DNA of 64,000 nt from Pseudonocardia hierapolitana (GTDB taxonomy: Bacteria > Actinomycetota > Actinomycetes > Mycobacteriales > Pseudonocardiaceae), in NCBI RefSeq assembly GCF_007994075.1, contig NZ_VIWU01000001.1, forward strand, positions 6,696,001 to 6,760,000, written 5' to 3'. The position numbers and the translations under genes were made by a program. The notes under the pieces were generated by a model. It saw only the letters and a list, made by a program, of their open reading frames with translations, was not told the origin of the DNA and did not search any database. Every line of letters begins with the position of its first letter. Position 1 is the stretch's first letter. Positions 8,311 through 17,291 of this stretch are shown here, one piece after another.

Positions 8311-9774
8311 TCAGCCGCGGCCGGGGATCCGGATGCCGTACTGCGCGATCTTGCGGTAGATCGTCGCCCGGCTCATGCCCAGCTCGGCGGCCGCCCGGCC
8401 CACGGTGGTGCCCGGCTCGACCAGGCAGCGCACGATCTCGTCGCGCTCGATCGTCTCGATCCGGGTGAGGCGGCGGGTGGCGCCGCTGAACACCTCGGCC
8501 GGGAGGTGGCGGGGGTCGACCACGTCACCGCGGGTCACCGCCTCGCGGACGACGCGCTGCAGCTGCGTCGCGTTGCCCGGCCAGTGGTAGGTCGTCAGCG
8601 CCCGGGCGGCGTCGGGGGAGAACCGGACGTCGCGACCCCGGGCGCGGCGGGCGAACCAGCGCGCGAGCGGCAGCACGTCGTCGGGCCGGTAGCGCAGCGG
8701 GGGCACCTCGACCACCTCGTCCACGAGCTGCTGCAGCGCGGCCGGGATGGCGGCCGGGTCCTCGGCGGTGAGGGCGAAGGCGCGCCGCCCGACCCGCTCG
8801 AGGATCGCGGCGAGCTCCGCGGCGGCCCAGGAGGAGAGCGTGTCGACGCGGCCGACGACCACGCTCGTGCTCTCCTTGCCCAGCTCGGGCGTCCACAGGG
8901 CGAGCCAGGACTCGGAGTCACCGGGGGCGGGCGGACGGGCGGTCAGCAGCCGGTCGTGCGGGCGGACCCGGCGGTGGGCCGCGGCGAGCAGGGCCGCCTT
9001 ACCGGCGCCCGGCTCGCCGACGACCGCGACGCCGCGCCCCGCCTGCAACGCCGCCACGACCGTGTCCAGGGGGTCCCGCCAGGCCGCGGACAGGGCGGGC
9101 GAGGGCTCGTCCGGCTCGGCCGGGGCGACCCGGAACACCTCACCGCGGGGAGCCGGCCGCGGCCGGGCGCCGCGCGAGCGGGCCTGCACCAGGGCAGCGG
9201 TGTGGCCCGCCGCCATCTGGGCGAGCGCGAGCAGCAGGTTGTCCGCCTGCCGCGACCACGTCGTGAGGTTCACGCTGCCGAGCAGCTGTCCGGTCGCCAG
9301 GTCCGCCACCGGCACCGCGGCGCAGGTGTAGCCCCACAGGCCGGTGCAGTAGTGCTCGTCGGCCCGCACGAGTGACGGCGCGCGGTCGGCGAGGGCGAGG
9401 CCCAGCCCGTTGGTGCCTGCCTCCCGCTCGGAGAACGCGAAGCCGGGCGCGAGGTACACGCGGTCGAGGGCCCGCAGCAGGGTCGTGTCGTTGCACATCC
9501 GGCTCAGCACCAGGCCCGCGCTGTCGGTGAGCATCAGGCTCACGGGCTCGTCGGCGAGCGTGGCGTGCAGCCCGCGCAACACCTCCTGCCCGCACTCGAA
9601 GAAGAGCGAGCCGTCGTCGACCTGGCCGGCGAAGACCGGGTTCACCGCGTCCAGGGACACCCCGTAGCCCGCGCTGCGGCGCCAGGACGCGGTGAGCCGC
9701 GACGAGACCGGGACCGCTCCGCCGCGCTCCCGCGCGATGAGCTCGCGCTCGGCGAGCTGCGCCTCTCCGTCCAC
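8311..9774 (-). CDS. AcoR/MimR-type transcriptional activator (GAF, degenerate AAA+, Fis HTH)
   Basis: A 487-residue regulator. A GAF-type sensor occupies about residues 45-190 (SLMLTDSAGLVLSRM, EREAGTNGLGLALADR). A central AAA+ region keeps a Walker A (VVGEPGAGKAALLAA) but lacks the GAFTGA loop that contacts sigma-54, and the Walker B is eroded. The C-terminal Fis helix-turn-helix reads TVGRAAAELGMSRATIYRKI. This architecture is that of actinobacterial AcoR-like activators such as MimR of propane/acetone clusters. The GTG at 9774 is preferred because AGGAGG stands six bases upstream; the frame is open to a GTG at 9819. It is divergent from the amidohydrolase operon, which it probably activates. 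Confidence 0.85.
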   Translation of the reverse strand: MDGEAQLAERELIARERGGAVPVSSRLTASWRRSAGYGVSLDAVNPVFAGQVDDGSLFFECGQEVLRGLHATLADEPVSLMLTDSAGLVLSRMCNDTTLLRALDRVYLAPGFAFSEREAGTNGLGLALADRAPSLVRADEHYCTGLWGYTCAAVPVADLATGQLLGSVNLTTWSRQADNLLLALAQMAAGHTAALVQARSRGARPRPAPRGEVFRVAPAEPDEPSPALSAAWRDPLDTVVAALQAGRGVAVVGEPGAGKAALLAAAHRRVRPHDRLLTARPPAPGDSESWLALWTPELGKESTSVVVGRVDTLSSWAAAELAAILERVGRRAFALTAEDPAAIPAALQQLVDEVVEVPPLRYRPDDVLPLARWFARRARGRDVRFSPDAARALTTYHWPGNATQLQRVVREAVTRGDVVDPRHLPAEVFSGATRRLTRIETIERDEIVRCLVEPGTTVGRAAAELGMSRATIYRKIAQYGIRIPGRG

Positions 9775-9847
9775 CGGACACCTCCTCGCACGCTTCGCTG
9801 CGTCCTCGAACTGTGACACAACGGTGTCGGGGCGTCGCCGTGATGTG

Positions 9848-9862
9848 GTCTCAGATTGAGAC
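9848..9862. promoter_or_regulatory. Palindromic operator, divergent AcoR/amidohydrolase promoter
   Basis: GTCTCAGATTGAGAC is a perfect inverted repeat (GTCTCA, 3-bp spacer, TGAGAC) in the intergenic region. It is a plausible binding site for the adjacent AcoR-type activator. A near-identical site, TCTCAAATTGAGA, occurs at 31053-31065 before the HlyD lipoprotein gene. Confidence 0.55.
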
Positions 9863-9949
9863 GCTCCCGGGCCCGCACCGGGCTGCCGGCTGTCTAGCGT
9901 CCCCGGCCATCGCGGACCACCACACCTGCCGCGGGACGAGGAGACAACG

Positions 9950-10963
9950 ATGTACTCGAAGGACGGCGAGAACTACTTCATCGTGGACGCGCACATCGCG
10001 CTCTGGGACGCGCGTCCGCAGAACCAGCGCAACATCCACGGCAAGCAGTTCATCGACTGCTTCTACGACTACCACCGCAACCTCAGCCCCGACTCCGAGG
10101 TGTGGCCCTACGAGGAGTACCTCCACCAGGGCGCCGACCGGCTCGTGCACGATCTGTTCGAGGTCGGGTACGTCGACCACGCGATCTTCCAGCCGGCCTT
10201 CCTCGGCGAGTTCTACCGGAACGGATTCGGCCAGACCGAGGAGGCGTCGGCGCTCGCGAAGGCGCACCCGGAGAAGCTGACCTACAACCACTTCTGGGAT
10301 CCCCGCAATGGCGAGGAGGGCCTGAAGCAGCTCCGCGAGGACGCGGCGCGGTTCGGGCTCAAGGGCGTGAAGCTCTACACCGCCGAGTGGTACGGCCAGT
10401 CCCGCGGCTGGAAGCTCGACGACCCGTGGTCGTACCGCTACCTGGAGGCGGCGCAGGAGCTGGGCATCCGCAACATCCACATCCACAAGGGCCCGACGAT
10501 CCGCCCGCTGGACCGCGACGCGTTCGACGTCGCCGACGTCGACAAGGTCGCCACCGACTTCCCGGAGATGAACTTCGTCATCGAGCACTGCGGCCTGCCG
10601 CGGCTCGAGGACTTCTGCTGGATCGCCACCCAGGAGCCCAACGTGCACGCCGGCCTGGCCGTGGCGATCCCGTTCATCCACACCCGCCCGAAGTACTTCG
10701 CGCAGATCATCGGCGAGCTCCTGTACTGGCTCGACGAGGACCGCATCCAGTTCTCCAGCGACTACGCGCTCTGGACGCCGCGCTGGCTGATCGAGAAGTT
10801 CGTCGACTTCCAGATCCCCGAGGACATGACCGAGTACGCGCCGCTCACCACCGCGCAGAAGAAGAAGATCCTCGGACTGAACGCCGCCGCGATGTACGAC
10901 ATCCCGGTTCCCGCCGAGCTGCAGCTCCCCCGCGCGGAGCCGCAGGCCGTGGCGGTGGCCTGA
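9950..10963 (+). CDS. Amidohydrolase of propane-monooxygenase clusters
   Basis: A 337-residue metal-dependent hydrolase of the amidohydrolase-2 (TIM-barrel) family. Visible are the N-terminal FIVDAHIALWD with the metal-site Asp-x-His, KGVKLYTAEWYG, IRNIHIHKGPTI, FVIEHCGLPRL and QFSSDYALWTP with the late Asp. It is very like the amidohydrolase encoded next to propane monooxygenase (prm/mim) operons of Rhodococcus and Mycolicibacterium, whose exact role there is unsettled. It starts at an ATG after a GAGGAGACAACG leader and is followed by the DUF59 gene after 2 bp. No monooxygenase genes are present in the window. Confidence 0.85.
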   Translation: MYSKDGENYFIVDAHIALWDARPQNQRNIHGKQFIDCFYDYHRNLSPDSEVWPYEEYLHQGADRLVHDLFEVGYVDHAIFQPAFLGEFYRNGFGQTEEASALAKAHPEKLTYNHFWDPRNGEEGLKQLREDAARFGLKGVKLYTAEWYGQSRGWKLDDPWSYRYLEAAQELGIRNIHIHKGPTIRPLDRDAFDVADVDKVATDFPEMNFVIEHCGLPRLEDFCWIATQEPNVHAGLAVAIPFIHTRPKYFAQIIGELLYWLDEDRIQFSSDYALWTPRWLIEKFVDFQIPEDMTEYAPLTTAQKKKILGLNAAAMYDIPVPAELQLPRAEPQAVAVA

Positions 10964-10965
10964 GC

Positions 10966-11658
10966 ATGCCCACCCCCGAACAGGACGCGCTCCGGGCGCT
11001 CGGCACGGTCGTCGACCCGGAGCTGGACGAGCCGATCACCGACCTCGGCTTCGTCCGCTCGCTCGATGTCGACGGCGACCGCGTCACGGTGCACCTGCGC
11101 CTGCCCACGTCCTTCTGCTCGCCGAACTTCGCCTACCTCATGGCCTCGGACGCCAAGGACGCGCTCGTGTCGCTGCACTGGACCCGCCGGGTCACGGTGG
11201 AGCTGGACGACCACCACGACTCCGACCTGATCAACCGCGGACTGGCCGCCGACGCGGGCTACCGGGGCACGTTCACCCACGAGGCCGAGGAGAGCCTGGA
11301 CGAGCTGCGCGAGACGTTCCGGCGCAAGGCGCACACCGCTGCGATGGAGCGGGTGCTGACCCGGCTCATGCGGGCCGACCCCCATCGGACGGAGGCCGAC
11401 CTGCACCGGGTGACGATCGGCGACCTCCCCGCCGACGACGCGACCGCGGCGCTGCTGCGCCGGCGCGCGGCCATCGGACTGGGGCACGACCCCGTCCTCC
11501 CGGTCCTGGTCGACTCCGATGGGACCCCTTACCGGCCCGACGAGGTGCCGCTGCGGCTGCGGATGGCCCGGTCCACCCGGATCTCGCTCGAGGGCAACGC
11601 CCACTTCTGCCGTGGCCTGCTGGCCACCCGCTACGACCTGGAGGAGACAGCATCGTGA
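10966..11658 (+). CDS. DUF59/MIP18 metal-sulfur cluster assembly factor, long form
   Basis: A 230-residue protein. The N-terminal DUF59 (PaaD/SufT-like) domain covers about residues 8-95, with VVDPELDEPITDLGFVRSL and LPTSFCSPNFAYLMASDAKD, where the cysteine is the usual conserved residue. A C-terminal extension of some 130 residues is typical of versions in propane-monooxygenase clusters. Members aid maturation of metal centres. Here it may serve a monooxygenase encoded elsewhere, or the adjacent hydrolase. It lies 2 bp after the amidohydrolase and overlaps the dehydrogenase start by 4 bp. Confidence 0.85.
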   Translation: MPTPEQDALRALGTVVDPELDEPITDLGFVRSLDVDGDRVTVHLRLPTSFCSPNFAYLMASDAKDALVSLHWTRRVTVELDDHHDSDLINRGLAADAGYRGTFTHEAEESLDELRETFRRKAHTAAMERVLTRLMRADPHRTEADLHRVTIGDLPADDATAALLRRRAAIGLGHDPVLPVLVDSDGTPYRPDEVPLRLRMARSTRISLEGNAHFCRGLLATRYDLEETAS

Positions 11659-12680
11659 AGGCCGTGCAGGTGGTCGGGTACCACCGCGACCTCGAGATGA
11701 CCGACGTGGCCGAGCCGACCGTCGTCGAGCCGTTCGACGTGATCGTGAAGATCGGCGGTGCCGGGGTGTGCCGCACGGACCTGCACATCCTCGAGGGGCA
11801 GTGGGAGGAGAAGTCCGGCGTCGCGCTGCCCTACACGATCGGGCACGAGAACGCCGGCTGGGTGCACGCCGTCGGGAGCGCGGTGACCAACGTGCGCGAG
11901 GGCGACAAGGTCATCGTGCACCCGCTGATCACCTGCGGGCTGTGCCGCGCCTGCCGCTCCGGCGACGACGTGCACTGCACGCAGTCGCAGTTCCCGGGCA
12001 TTGACACGAACGGCGGATACGCCGAGTACCTGCGGACCTCCGCCCGCAGCGTCGTCAAGCTCGACGACTCCCTGGAGCCGGCCGCCGTCGCCGCCCTCGC
12101 CGACGCGGGCCTCACCGCGTACCACGCGGCGGCCAAGGCGGCCCGGCGGCTCGGTCCGCGCGACACCTGCGTCGTGATCGGCGCCGGCGGTCTGGGGCAC
12201 ATCGGCATCCAGGTGCTCAAGGCCCTGACACCGGCGCGGATCGTGGTCCTGGACCGCAACCCGGAGGCGGTGAAACTGGCCGAGTCGATCGGGGCGGACG
12301 AGGGCGTGGTGGCCGACGGCGGGCACGTCGACCACGTCCTCGGGCTCACCGACGGCGCGGGCGCCGAGGTCGTGGTCGACTTCGTCGGCGAGGGCGGCAG
12401 CACCTCCGAGGGCCTGCGGATGACCAGGCAGGCAGGTGACTACCACGTGGTCGGCTACGGAGAGAACGTCGACGTCCCGACGATCGAGCTGATCTCCGGT
12501 GAGAAGAACATCGTGGGCAACCTGGTCGGCAGCTACAACGACCTGTGCGACCTCATGGAGCTCGCCGCTCGGGGCCTGGTCACGCTGCACACCGCGCGGT
12601 ACCGGCTGGACGACTTCCAGCAGGCGATCGACGATCTCGCGGCCGGCCGGGTCCGCGGACGCGCGATCCTCGTGCCCTGA
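11655..12680 (+). CDS. Zinc-dependent NAD(P) alcohol dehydrogenase (PrmE/MimE-like)
   Basis: A 341-residue medium-chain dehydrogenase. The catalytic zinc ligands are in GAGVCRTDLHILEG and the glycine-histidine motif IGHENAGWV. The structural zinc site is CGLCRACRSGDDVHC, and the nucleotide fold starts with VIGAGGLGHIGIQVLKAL near residue 175, followed by VVLDRNPEAV (acidic residue favouring NAD). Similar enzymes in prm/mim clusters oxidise the 2-propanol or other alcohol made by the monooxygenase. The GTG at 11655 overlaps the DUF59 stop. It is convergent with the IMPase-family gene, 18 bp away. Confidence 0.87.
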   Translation: MKAVQVVGYHRDLEMTDVAEPTVVEPFDVIVKIGGAGVCRTDLHILEGQWEEKSGVALPYTIGHENAGWVHAVGSAVTNVREGDKVIVHPLITCGLCRACRSGDDVHCTQSQFPGIDTNGGYAEYLRTSARSVVKLDDSLEPAAVAALADAGLTAYHAAAKAARRLGPRDTCVVIGAGGLGHIGIQVLKALTPARIVVLDRNPEAVKLAESIGADEGVVADGGHVDHVLGLTDGAGAEVVVDFVGEGGSTSEGLRMTRQAGDYHVVGYGENVDVPTIELISGEKNIVGNLVGSYNDLCDLMELAARGLVTLHTARYRLDDFQQAIDDLAAGRVRGRAILVP

Positions 12681-12698
12681 GCGGGGCAGCCGGCGGCC

Positions 12699-13484
12699 TC
12701 AGGACAGCAGATCGGTCTCGGCCAGCACCGCGGCGAAGTCGTCCCACAGTTGCGGTGCGGCGCAGATGGTCAGCTCCGGCGTCGCTTCCCCGTCCGGACC
12801 GGTGAGGACGAGGCCGGCCTGGGAGGCGAGGAACAGTCCGGCGGCGACGTCCCACGGGTGCGTGCCGATGACGACGCCGACGTCGAGGCGCCCGACGGCG
12901 AGGTAGGCGAGCTCGAGGGCAGCGGGCAGCCTCCGGACGTCGCCGACGCGCGGCAGGAGCGTGGCGAGGACCGGGCCGATCCGTTGTTTCGTGGCAGGGG
13001 AGGGGTTGTAGCTGACTCCTGCGAGGGCCTCGGTCAAGCGGGTGGCGCGCCTCGCGGTGACCGCGTGCCCGCCGAGCCGGGGCGGATGCGCGGCCACCGC
13101 GGTGAACGTCTCGCCCGCAACCGGGTCGTGCACGACGCCGAGCCGTGTGCTGTCGCCCTCCTGCAGGGCGATCGAGACGGACCACGGCCCGGTGCCCGAG
13201 ATGTAGTTGCGGGTGCCGTCGAGCGGGTCGATGACCCAGCTCCACCCGGTGGTCCCCGCCCGGGACGTGCCTTCCTCGCCGAGCAGCCCGTCATCGGGGC
13301 ACGCCCGCAGCAGGCCGTCGACGAGCAGCTGCTCACTCGCGAGGTCGACGTCGGAGACCAGGTCGTTGGCGTGGGCCTTGGCGCCCTGGACGACGAGCGC
13401 GGCCCGGCGCTCGAGCTGCAGCCGCCCCGCCCGGTGGGCCAGGCCGACGGCGACGTCCAGCAACGCGTCCAGATCGCGGTTCAC
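12699..13484 (-). CDS. Inositol monophosphatase-family phosphatase
   Basis: A 261-residue Mg-dependent phosphatase. The metal-site motifs are LLGEEGTS (about residue 70), WVIDPLDGTRNYISG (about residue 82) and THPWDVAAGLFLA near the C-terminus. These are the three IMPase signatures. Substrates in this family include inositol phosphate, sugar phosphates, histidinol phosphate and PAP. The gene lies directly downstream of the GntR regulator on the same strand, suggesting a sugar-phosphate substrate in the acid-sugar island (inference). The start is the GTG at 13484; its ribosome site is weak. Confidence 0.88.
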   Translation of the reverse strand: MNRDLDALLDVAVGLAHRAGRLQLERRAALVVQGAKAHANDLVSDVDLASEQLLVDGLLRACPDDGLLGEEGTSRAGTTGWSWVIDPLDGTRNYISGTGPWSVSIALQEGDSTRLGVVHDPVAGETFTAVAAHPPRLGGHAVTARRATRLTEALAGVSYNPSPATKQRIGPVLATLLPRVGDVRRLPAALELAYLAVGRLDVGVVIGTHPWDVAAGLFLASQAGLVLTGPDGEATPELTICAAPQLWDDFAAVLAETDLLS

Positions 13485-13537
13485 GCTGCGCCCTTCGTGG
13501 TGGGGTCCGGCAGATCATGGTGCCAGAGGCGAGCCGG

Positions 13538-14218
13538 TCAGCGGCCGATCAGGTCCTGCCAGTAGCTGTCCGCGCCCTGCAGGTGGGCGTCGAGCAGCGC
13601 CACCGCGCGCTCCTCGTCGCGCTCGACGACCGCCTCGAAGATCTTCTGGTGCTCGGTGAACGACTGCTTGCGGCGGTCGAGGCCGCGGAAGAAGAACTCC
13701 CGGCGCCGCTGCGTCATGAGGTAGAAGATGTTGACCAGCCGCAGGAGCACCGTGTTCTGGGTGGCCTTGACCAGTCCGCAGTGGAAGACCCGGTCCAGCT
13801 CGGCGAACGGGCCGTCGCTCGCGATCGCCTCCTCCCAGTCGCCGAGGCAGGCGCGCAGCTCGGCGATGTTCTCCGCGCTGTGCCGGCGGCACGCGAGCCG
13901 GATGGCCTCCAGTTCCTGGATGCGGTGCACCTCGATGATCTGGCCGACCTCGTCGCGCGAGAGCGGGATGCCGACCTCCGCGAACAGCCGCAGCGTCTCG
14001 ATGCTGGCCGACTCGGGCGTCAGGTAGATGCCGGACTTCGGCCGGCGCTCGATCAGCCGGAGCGCCTCGAGGACCGACAGGGCTTCGCGGACCTGCGGTC
14101 GGCCGGCCTGGAACCGTTCTGCGAGCTCCCGCTCGGACGGCGCGCGCTCGTTGGGGCCGTAGTCGCGCGAGAGCAGGAACGAGACGAGCTCCGCCACCAG
14201 CACGTGCTGTTCCTTCAC
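13538..14218 (-). CDS. GntR-family regulator (FadR/FCD type)
   Basis: A 226-residue regulator. The winged helix (APSERELAERFQAGRPQVRE, ALSVLEALRLIERRPKSGIY) is followed by an all-helical FCD ligand domain with the metal-site region EVHRIQELEAIRLA, DRVFHCGLVKATQN and FTEHQKIFEAVVERD. FCD regulators usually sense sugar acids or other carboxylates. The GTG at 14218 has GGAG 5 bases upstream. It is divergent from the RraA-like gene. The perfect repeat at 14247-14263 lies between them and is its likely operator. Confidence 0.9.
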   Translation of the reverse strand: MKEQHVLVAELVSFLLSRDYGPNERAPSERELAERFQAGRPQVREALSVLEALRLIERRPKSGIYLTPESASIETLRLFAEVGIPLSRDEVGQIIEVHRIQELEAIRLACRRHSAENIAELRACLGDWEEAIASDGPFAELDRVFHCGLVKATQNTVLLRLVNIFYLMTQRRREFFFRGLDRRKQSFTEHQKIFEAVVERDEERAVALLDAHLQGADSYWQDLIGR

Positions 14219-14246
14219 GCGGACTCCTCTGACATCTGGCCTTCCA

Positions 14247-14263
14247 ATCTGGTCTGTCCAGAT
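14247..14263. promoter_or_regulatory. GntR operator candidate
   Basis: ATCTGG and CCAGAT form a perfect inverted repeat with a 5-bp spacer. A further ATCTGG half-site-like copy lies at 14234-14239. The position between the GntR gene and the catabolic operon fits repression of both. Confidence 0.6.
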
Positions 14264-14328
14264 GCTAGCGTCGGGCCGGTCCGCGGCCGTCCCGGCGCCG
14301 CTCTCATCGTCGAGGGAGAGAAGTACAG

Positions 14329-15042
14329 ATGTCCGATGCGCTCGACCCGTCCGTGCTCGATGCGCTCAAGAAGTACGACGCTCCGACCCTGTCCAACGCG
14401 ATCGAGCTGTTCGACGTCCGCCCTCGCGACGAGGGCTACATGAGCCACGACATCCGGTGCCAGTTCCCCGATCTCGGCGTCATGGTGGGCTACGCGGCCA
14501 CCGCGACGATGCGGGCGCGCGGCGCGAGCGAGGGGTACTCGCCCGACGCACTGGCCGCACACGTGCAGGCGGTCCCGGGACCGCGGATCGTGGTCGTCCA
14601 GGACCTCGACGAGCGGCCCGCGCACGGCGCCCTGTGGGGCGAGGTCATGGCCACGACGTTCACCGCCCTCGGCTGCCTCGGAACGGTCACCGACGGCTCG
14701 GTGCGCGACCTGGACGAGGCGCACGCGATCGGCTTCCGCTTCTTCGCCCCCGCCGTCACCGTGTCGCACGGCTACGCCCGGGTGGAGGGCGTGGGTGAGC
14801 CGGTGCGGGTCGGCGGCATCACGGTGCGGCCCGGCGACCTGCTGCACGCCGACAAGCACGGGGTGCTGCTGATCCCGCACGAGATCGCCGCCGAGCTGCC
14901 TGCCGCGGCCGACCGCATCATCGCCGCCGAGCAGGAGCTCATCGGCTGGATCCGGTCGCCGGAGTTCGATCCGGAGCAGCTGCCCGAGCGCCGCGCGACG
15001 ATGAAGGCGGCTTTCACACAGGCGTCCGAGCGTTCTCGCTGA
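14329..15042 (+). CDS. RraA-like aldolase/lyase family protein
   Basis: A 237-residue member of the RraA / 4-hydroxy-4-methyl-2-oxoglutarate aldolase family. The core motif is GALWGEVMATTFTALGCLG followed by TDGSVRDLDEAH, holding the Gly-loop, Arg and Asp that bind Mg and pyruvate. Some relatives cleave 4-hydroxy-2-oxo acids; others only modulate RNase E. With a sugar-acid dehydratase and aldolase downstream, a catabolic role is more likely. The start ATG has GGGAGAGAAG upstream, and it is the first gene after the GntR operator. Confidence 0.82.
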   Translation: MSDALDPSVLDALKKYDAPTLSNAIELFDVRPRDEGYMSHDIRCQFPDLGVMVGYAATATMRARGASEGYSPDALAAHVQAVPGPRIVVVQDLDERPAHGALWGEVMATTFTALGCLGTVTDGSVRDLDEAHAIGFRFFAPAVTVSHGYARVEGVGEPVRVGGITVRPGDLLHADKHGVLLIPHEIAAELPAAADRIIAAEQELIGWIRSPEFDPEQLPERRATMKAAFTQASERSR

Positions 15043-15146
15043 CCGGGCGCGTCCGTGACCTGTTCCTCCTCTCCTCGAGGAGAACGTGGTTCGACCGTTC
15101 TGACGATCGATCGACGCGCCACTCGTGCTTCACGCAGCCCGAGAAC

Positions 15147-15251
15147 GTGATCCGGGGTCCTTCACCGTGCCCGACGCCGCCGGGCCCCGGTGCGCTGCAG
15201 GCGGCGCTGCGGCAGATCCAGGAGCAGCTCGAGCTGTTCGAGGTGGGATGA
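15147..15251 (+). other. Possible 34-residue ORF in intergenic gap
   Basis: Between the RraA-like and enolase genes (15043-15276) one plus-strand frame, open well upstream of a GTG at 15147, ends in ALQAALRQIQEQLELFEVG and a stop. The helical end looks protein-like but there is no clear ribosome site. It may be a gene remnant; I would not call it a gene. Confidence 0.2.
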
Positions 15252-15276
15252 GCCGGACGACGAAGGAGAACCGACC

Positions 15277-16473
15277 GTGAAGATCGCAGCCGTTCGCTGC
15301 GTGGAGTACAGCGGGACCCTCGATCACCCGGGCGCGTTCTGGGAGGAGCGCCTGATCCGCCCGGTCGACATCTATCCGCAGTTCCAGGCCGAGGGACCGT
15401 GGTTCCTGCCGCGGGCCGGCTCCGGCTCCTACCGCATGACCTCGGTGTTCGTGCACATCGAGACCGACGTGGGCGTCACCGGCACGGCAGGCCCGATCAC
15501 GCGCGAGCAGGCCCACGTCATCGAGACGGGTTTCGCGCCGCTGCTGATGAGCCAGGACCCGCTCGCCACGGAGTACCTGTGGGACGTCATGTACCGCCAC
15601 GCGGTGCACGGCCGCAAGGGCGTGGAGATGCTGGCGATCAGCGCGCTCGACTGCGCGCTGTGGGACCTCAAGGGCCGCCACCTCGGCGTCCCGGTGTACG
15701 TGCTGCTCGGCGGGCCGACCAGGGACTCCATCCCCGCGTACGCCTCGGCACTCGGCTACTCGCTCGAACTGGACAGAGCCCGCGAGCGGGCCGCCGAGAT
15801 CGCGGGGCAGGGGTTCACCGCCACCAAGTGGTTCCCCCGGCACGGGCCGACCGACGGCAAGGCCGGGATGGCGGCGAACGTCGCGCTCGTCGCGGCGCTG
15901 CGCGAGGCCGTCGGGCCCGACGTCGACATCATGGTCGACGCCTGGATGTCCTGGGACGTGCCGTACACGCTGCAGATGGTCGACCGCCTGGCCGAGTACG
16001 CGCCGCGGTGGATCGAGGAGCCGGTGCTGCCGGACAAGCCGCAGTCCTACGCCGAGATCACCCGCCGGATGCGCACCGGGATCCTGGTGTCCGGCGCCGA
16101 GCACGAGTACACGCGCTGGGGCATCCACCAGCTCATGGCCGCGGGCGCCATGCACATCTACCAGCCCGACACGTACTGGGCGGGCGGCATCAGCGAGATG
16201 CTCAAGATCGCGGCGCTGGCGAGCGCGTACGACGTGCAGCTGATCCCGCACGGCCACTCGGTGCCCGCCAACACGCACTTCAGCTTCGCCCAGCCGGTGA
16301 CGCTCACGCCGATGGTGGAGTACCTGCTGAAGTGGAACGTCATCCACCAGTGGTTCCTCGCCCACCCCGTCCACCCGGTGGACGGGAAGGTGACACCGCC
16401 GACGGAGCCCGGCCTGGGCATGGACCTGGACGTGAACAAGATCGAGAGCAAGCGGGAGCTGACCTTCGCGTGA
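15277..16473 (+). CDS. Enolase-superfamily sugar-acid dehydratase (rhamnonate dehydratase-like)
   Basis: A 398-residue mandelate-racemase/muconate-lactonizing-enzyme family protein. The barrel has TATKWFPRHGPTDGKAG, resembling L-rhamnonate dehydratase. The Mg ligands are in IMVDAWMSWD (Asp), PRWIEEPVLP (Glu) and VSGAEHEYTR (Glu), and the base is in LIPHGHSVPA (His). Such enzymes dehydrate an aldonic acid to a 2-keto-3-deoxy acid. The exact sugar cannot be told from sequence. The GTG at 15277 follows AAGGAG. The downstream HpaI aldolase would split the product. Confidence 0.87.
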   Translation: MKIAAVRCVEYSGTLDHPGAFWEERLIRPVDIYPQFQAEGPWFLPRAGSGSYRMTSVFVHIETDVGVTGTAGPITREQAHVIETGFAPLLMSQDPLATEYLWDVMYRHAVHGRKGVEMLAISALDCALWDLKGRHLGVPVYVLLGGPTRDSIPAYASALGYSLELDRARERAAEIAGQGFTATKWFPRHGPTDGKAGMAANVALVAALREAVGPDVDIMVDAWMSWDVPYTLQMVDRLAEYAPRWIEEPVLPDKPQSYAEITRRMRTGILVSGAEHEYTRWGIHQLMAAGAMHIYQPDTYWAGGISEMLKIAALASAYDVQLIPHGHSVPANTHFSFAQPVTLTPMVEYLLKWNVIHQWFLAHPVHPVDGKVTPPTEPGLGMDLDVNKIESKRELTFA

Positions 16474-16493
16474 ATGCCGACCAGGGAGGACAG

Positions 16494-17291
16494 ATGGGTA
16501 GGACACTGCGGGAGCTGTGGGACGGCGGCGAGGCGACGATCGGCGGCTGGTGCTCGATCCCCAGCTCGTTCTCGGCGGAGATGATGGGCCGCTGCGGCTT
16601 CGACTGGGTCTGCATCGACACCCAGCACGGCGTGATCGGCTACGACGAGATGATGCCGATGCTGCAGGCGCTGTCGATCACTCGGACGCCCGCGTTCGTG
16701 CGGGTGCCGTGGAACCAGCCCGACCACATCATGAAGGCCCTCGATGCCGGCGCGCAGGGCGTGATCGTGCCGATGGTGAGCACCGTCGAGGACGCGAAGG
16801 CGGCGGTCGCGGCCGCGAAGTACCCGCCGATGGGCATGCGCAGCTGGGGCCCGATCCGGGCCGCGCTCGACGTGCCGGACTACAGCCCCGAGTCGGCCAA
16901 CCGGCGCACGATCGTCGCAGTCATGATCGAGACACCCGGCGGGGTGGAGAACCTCGAGGAGATCCTGCAGGTCCCCGGCGTCGACGCGGTGTACGTCGGC
17001 CCGTCCGACCTCGCGCTCGGCCACGGCATGACGCCCACGCTGAAGGTCGAGAACCCCGAGCACGAGAAGCTGATCGACCGGATCGTCGACACCTGCCGGC
17101 GGCACGGGGTCGTCGCGGGCATCCACTGCGACAGCGTCGAGACCGTGCGCCGCTGGCACGCCCGCGGCTACGGGATGTTCACCGTCGGCTCGGACGCCGC
17201 GTTGATGCGCTCGGCGGCGACGGCGGTGGTGGCGCAGGCGTTCGAGGGCGGCCGGGAGATCAAGGTCCCGGCGACGGGGCAGTACGCATGA
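16494..17291 (+). CDS. HpcH/HpaI-type aldolase (2-keto-3-deoxy acid aldolase)
   Basis: A 265-residue class II aldolase. Signature segments are WVCIDTQHGVIGYDEM, VPMVSTVEDAKAAVAAAKYP, AVMIETPGGVENLEEIL (metal Glu) and AVYVGPSDLALGHG (metal Asp). RhmA-type members split 2-keto-3-deoxy-rhamnonate to pyruvate and lactaldehyde, a good fit downstream of a rhamnonate-dehydratase-like enzyme. The ATG has GGGAGGA six bases upstream and the end overlaps the next start (ATGA). Confidence 0.88.
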   Translation: MGRTLRELWDGGEATIGGWCSIPSSFSAEMMGRCGFDWVCIDTQHGVIGYDEMMPMLQALSITRTPAFVRVPWNQPDHIMKALDAGAQGVIVPMVSTVEDAKAAVAAAKYPPMGMRSWGPIRAALDVPDYSPESANRRTIVAVMIETPGGVENLEEILQVPGVDAVYVGPSDLALGHGMTPTLKVENPEHEKLIDRIVDTCRRHGVVAGIHCDSVETVRRWHARGYGMFTVGSDAALMRSAATAVVAQAFEGGREIKVPATGQYA

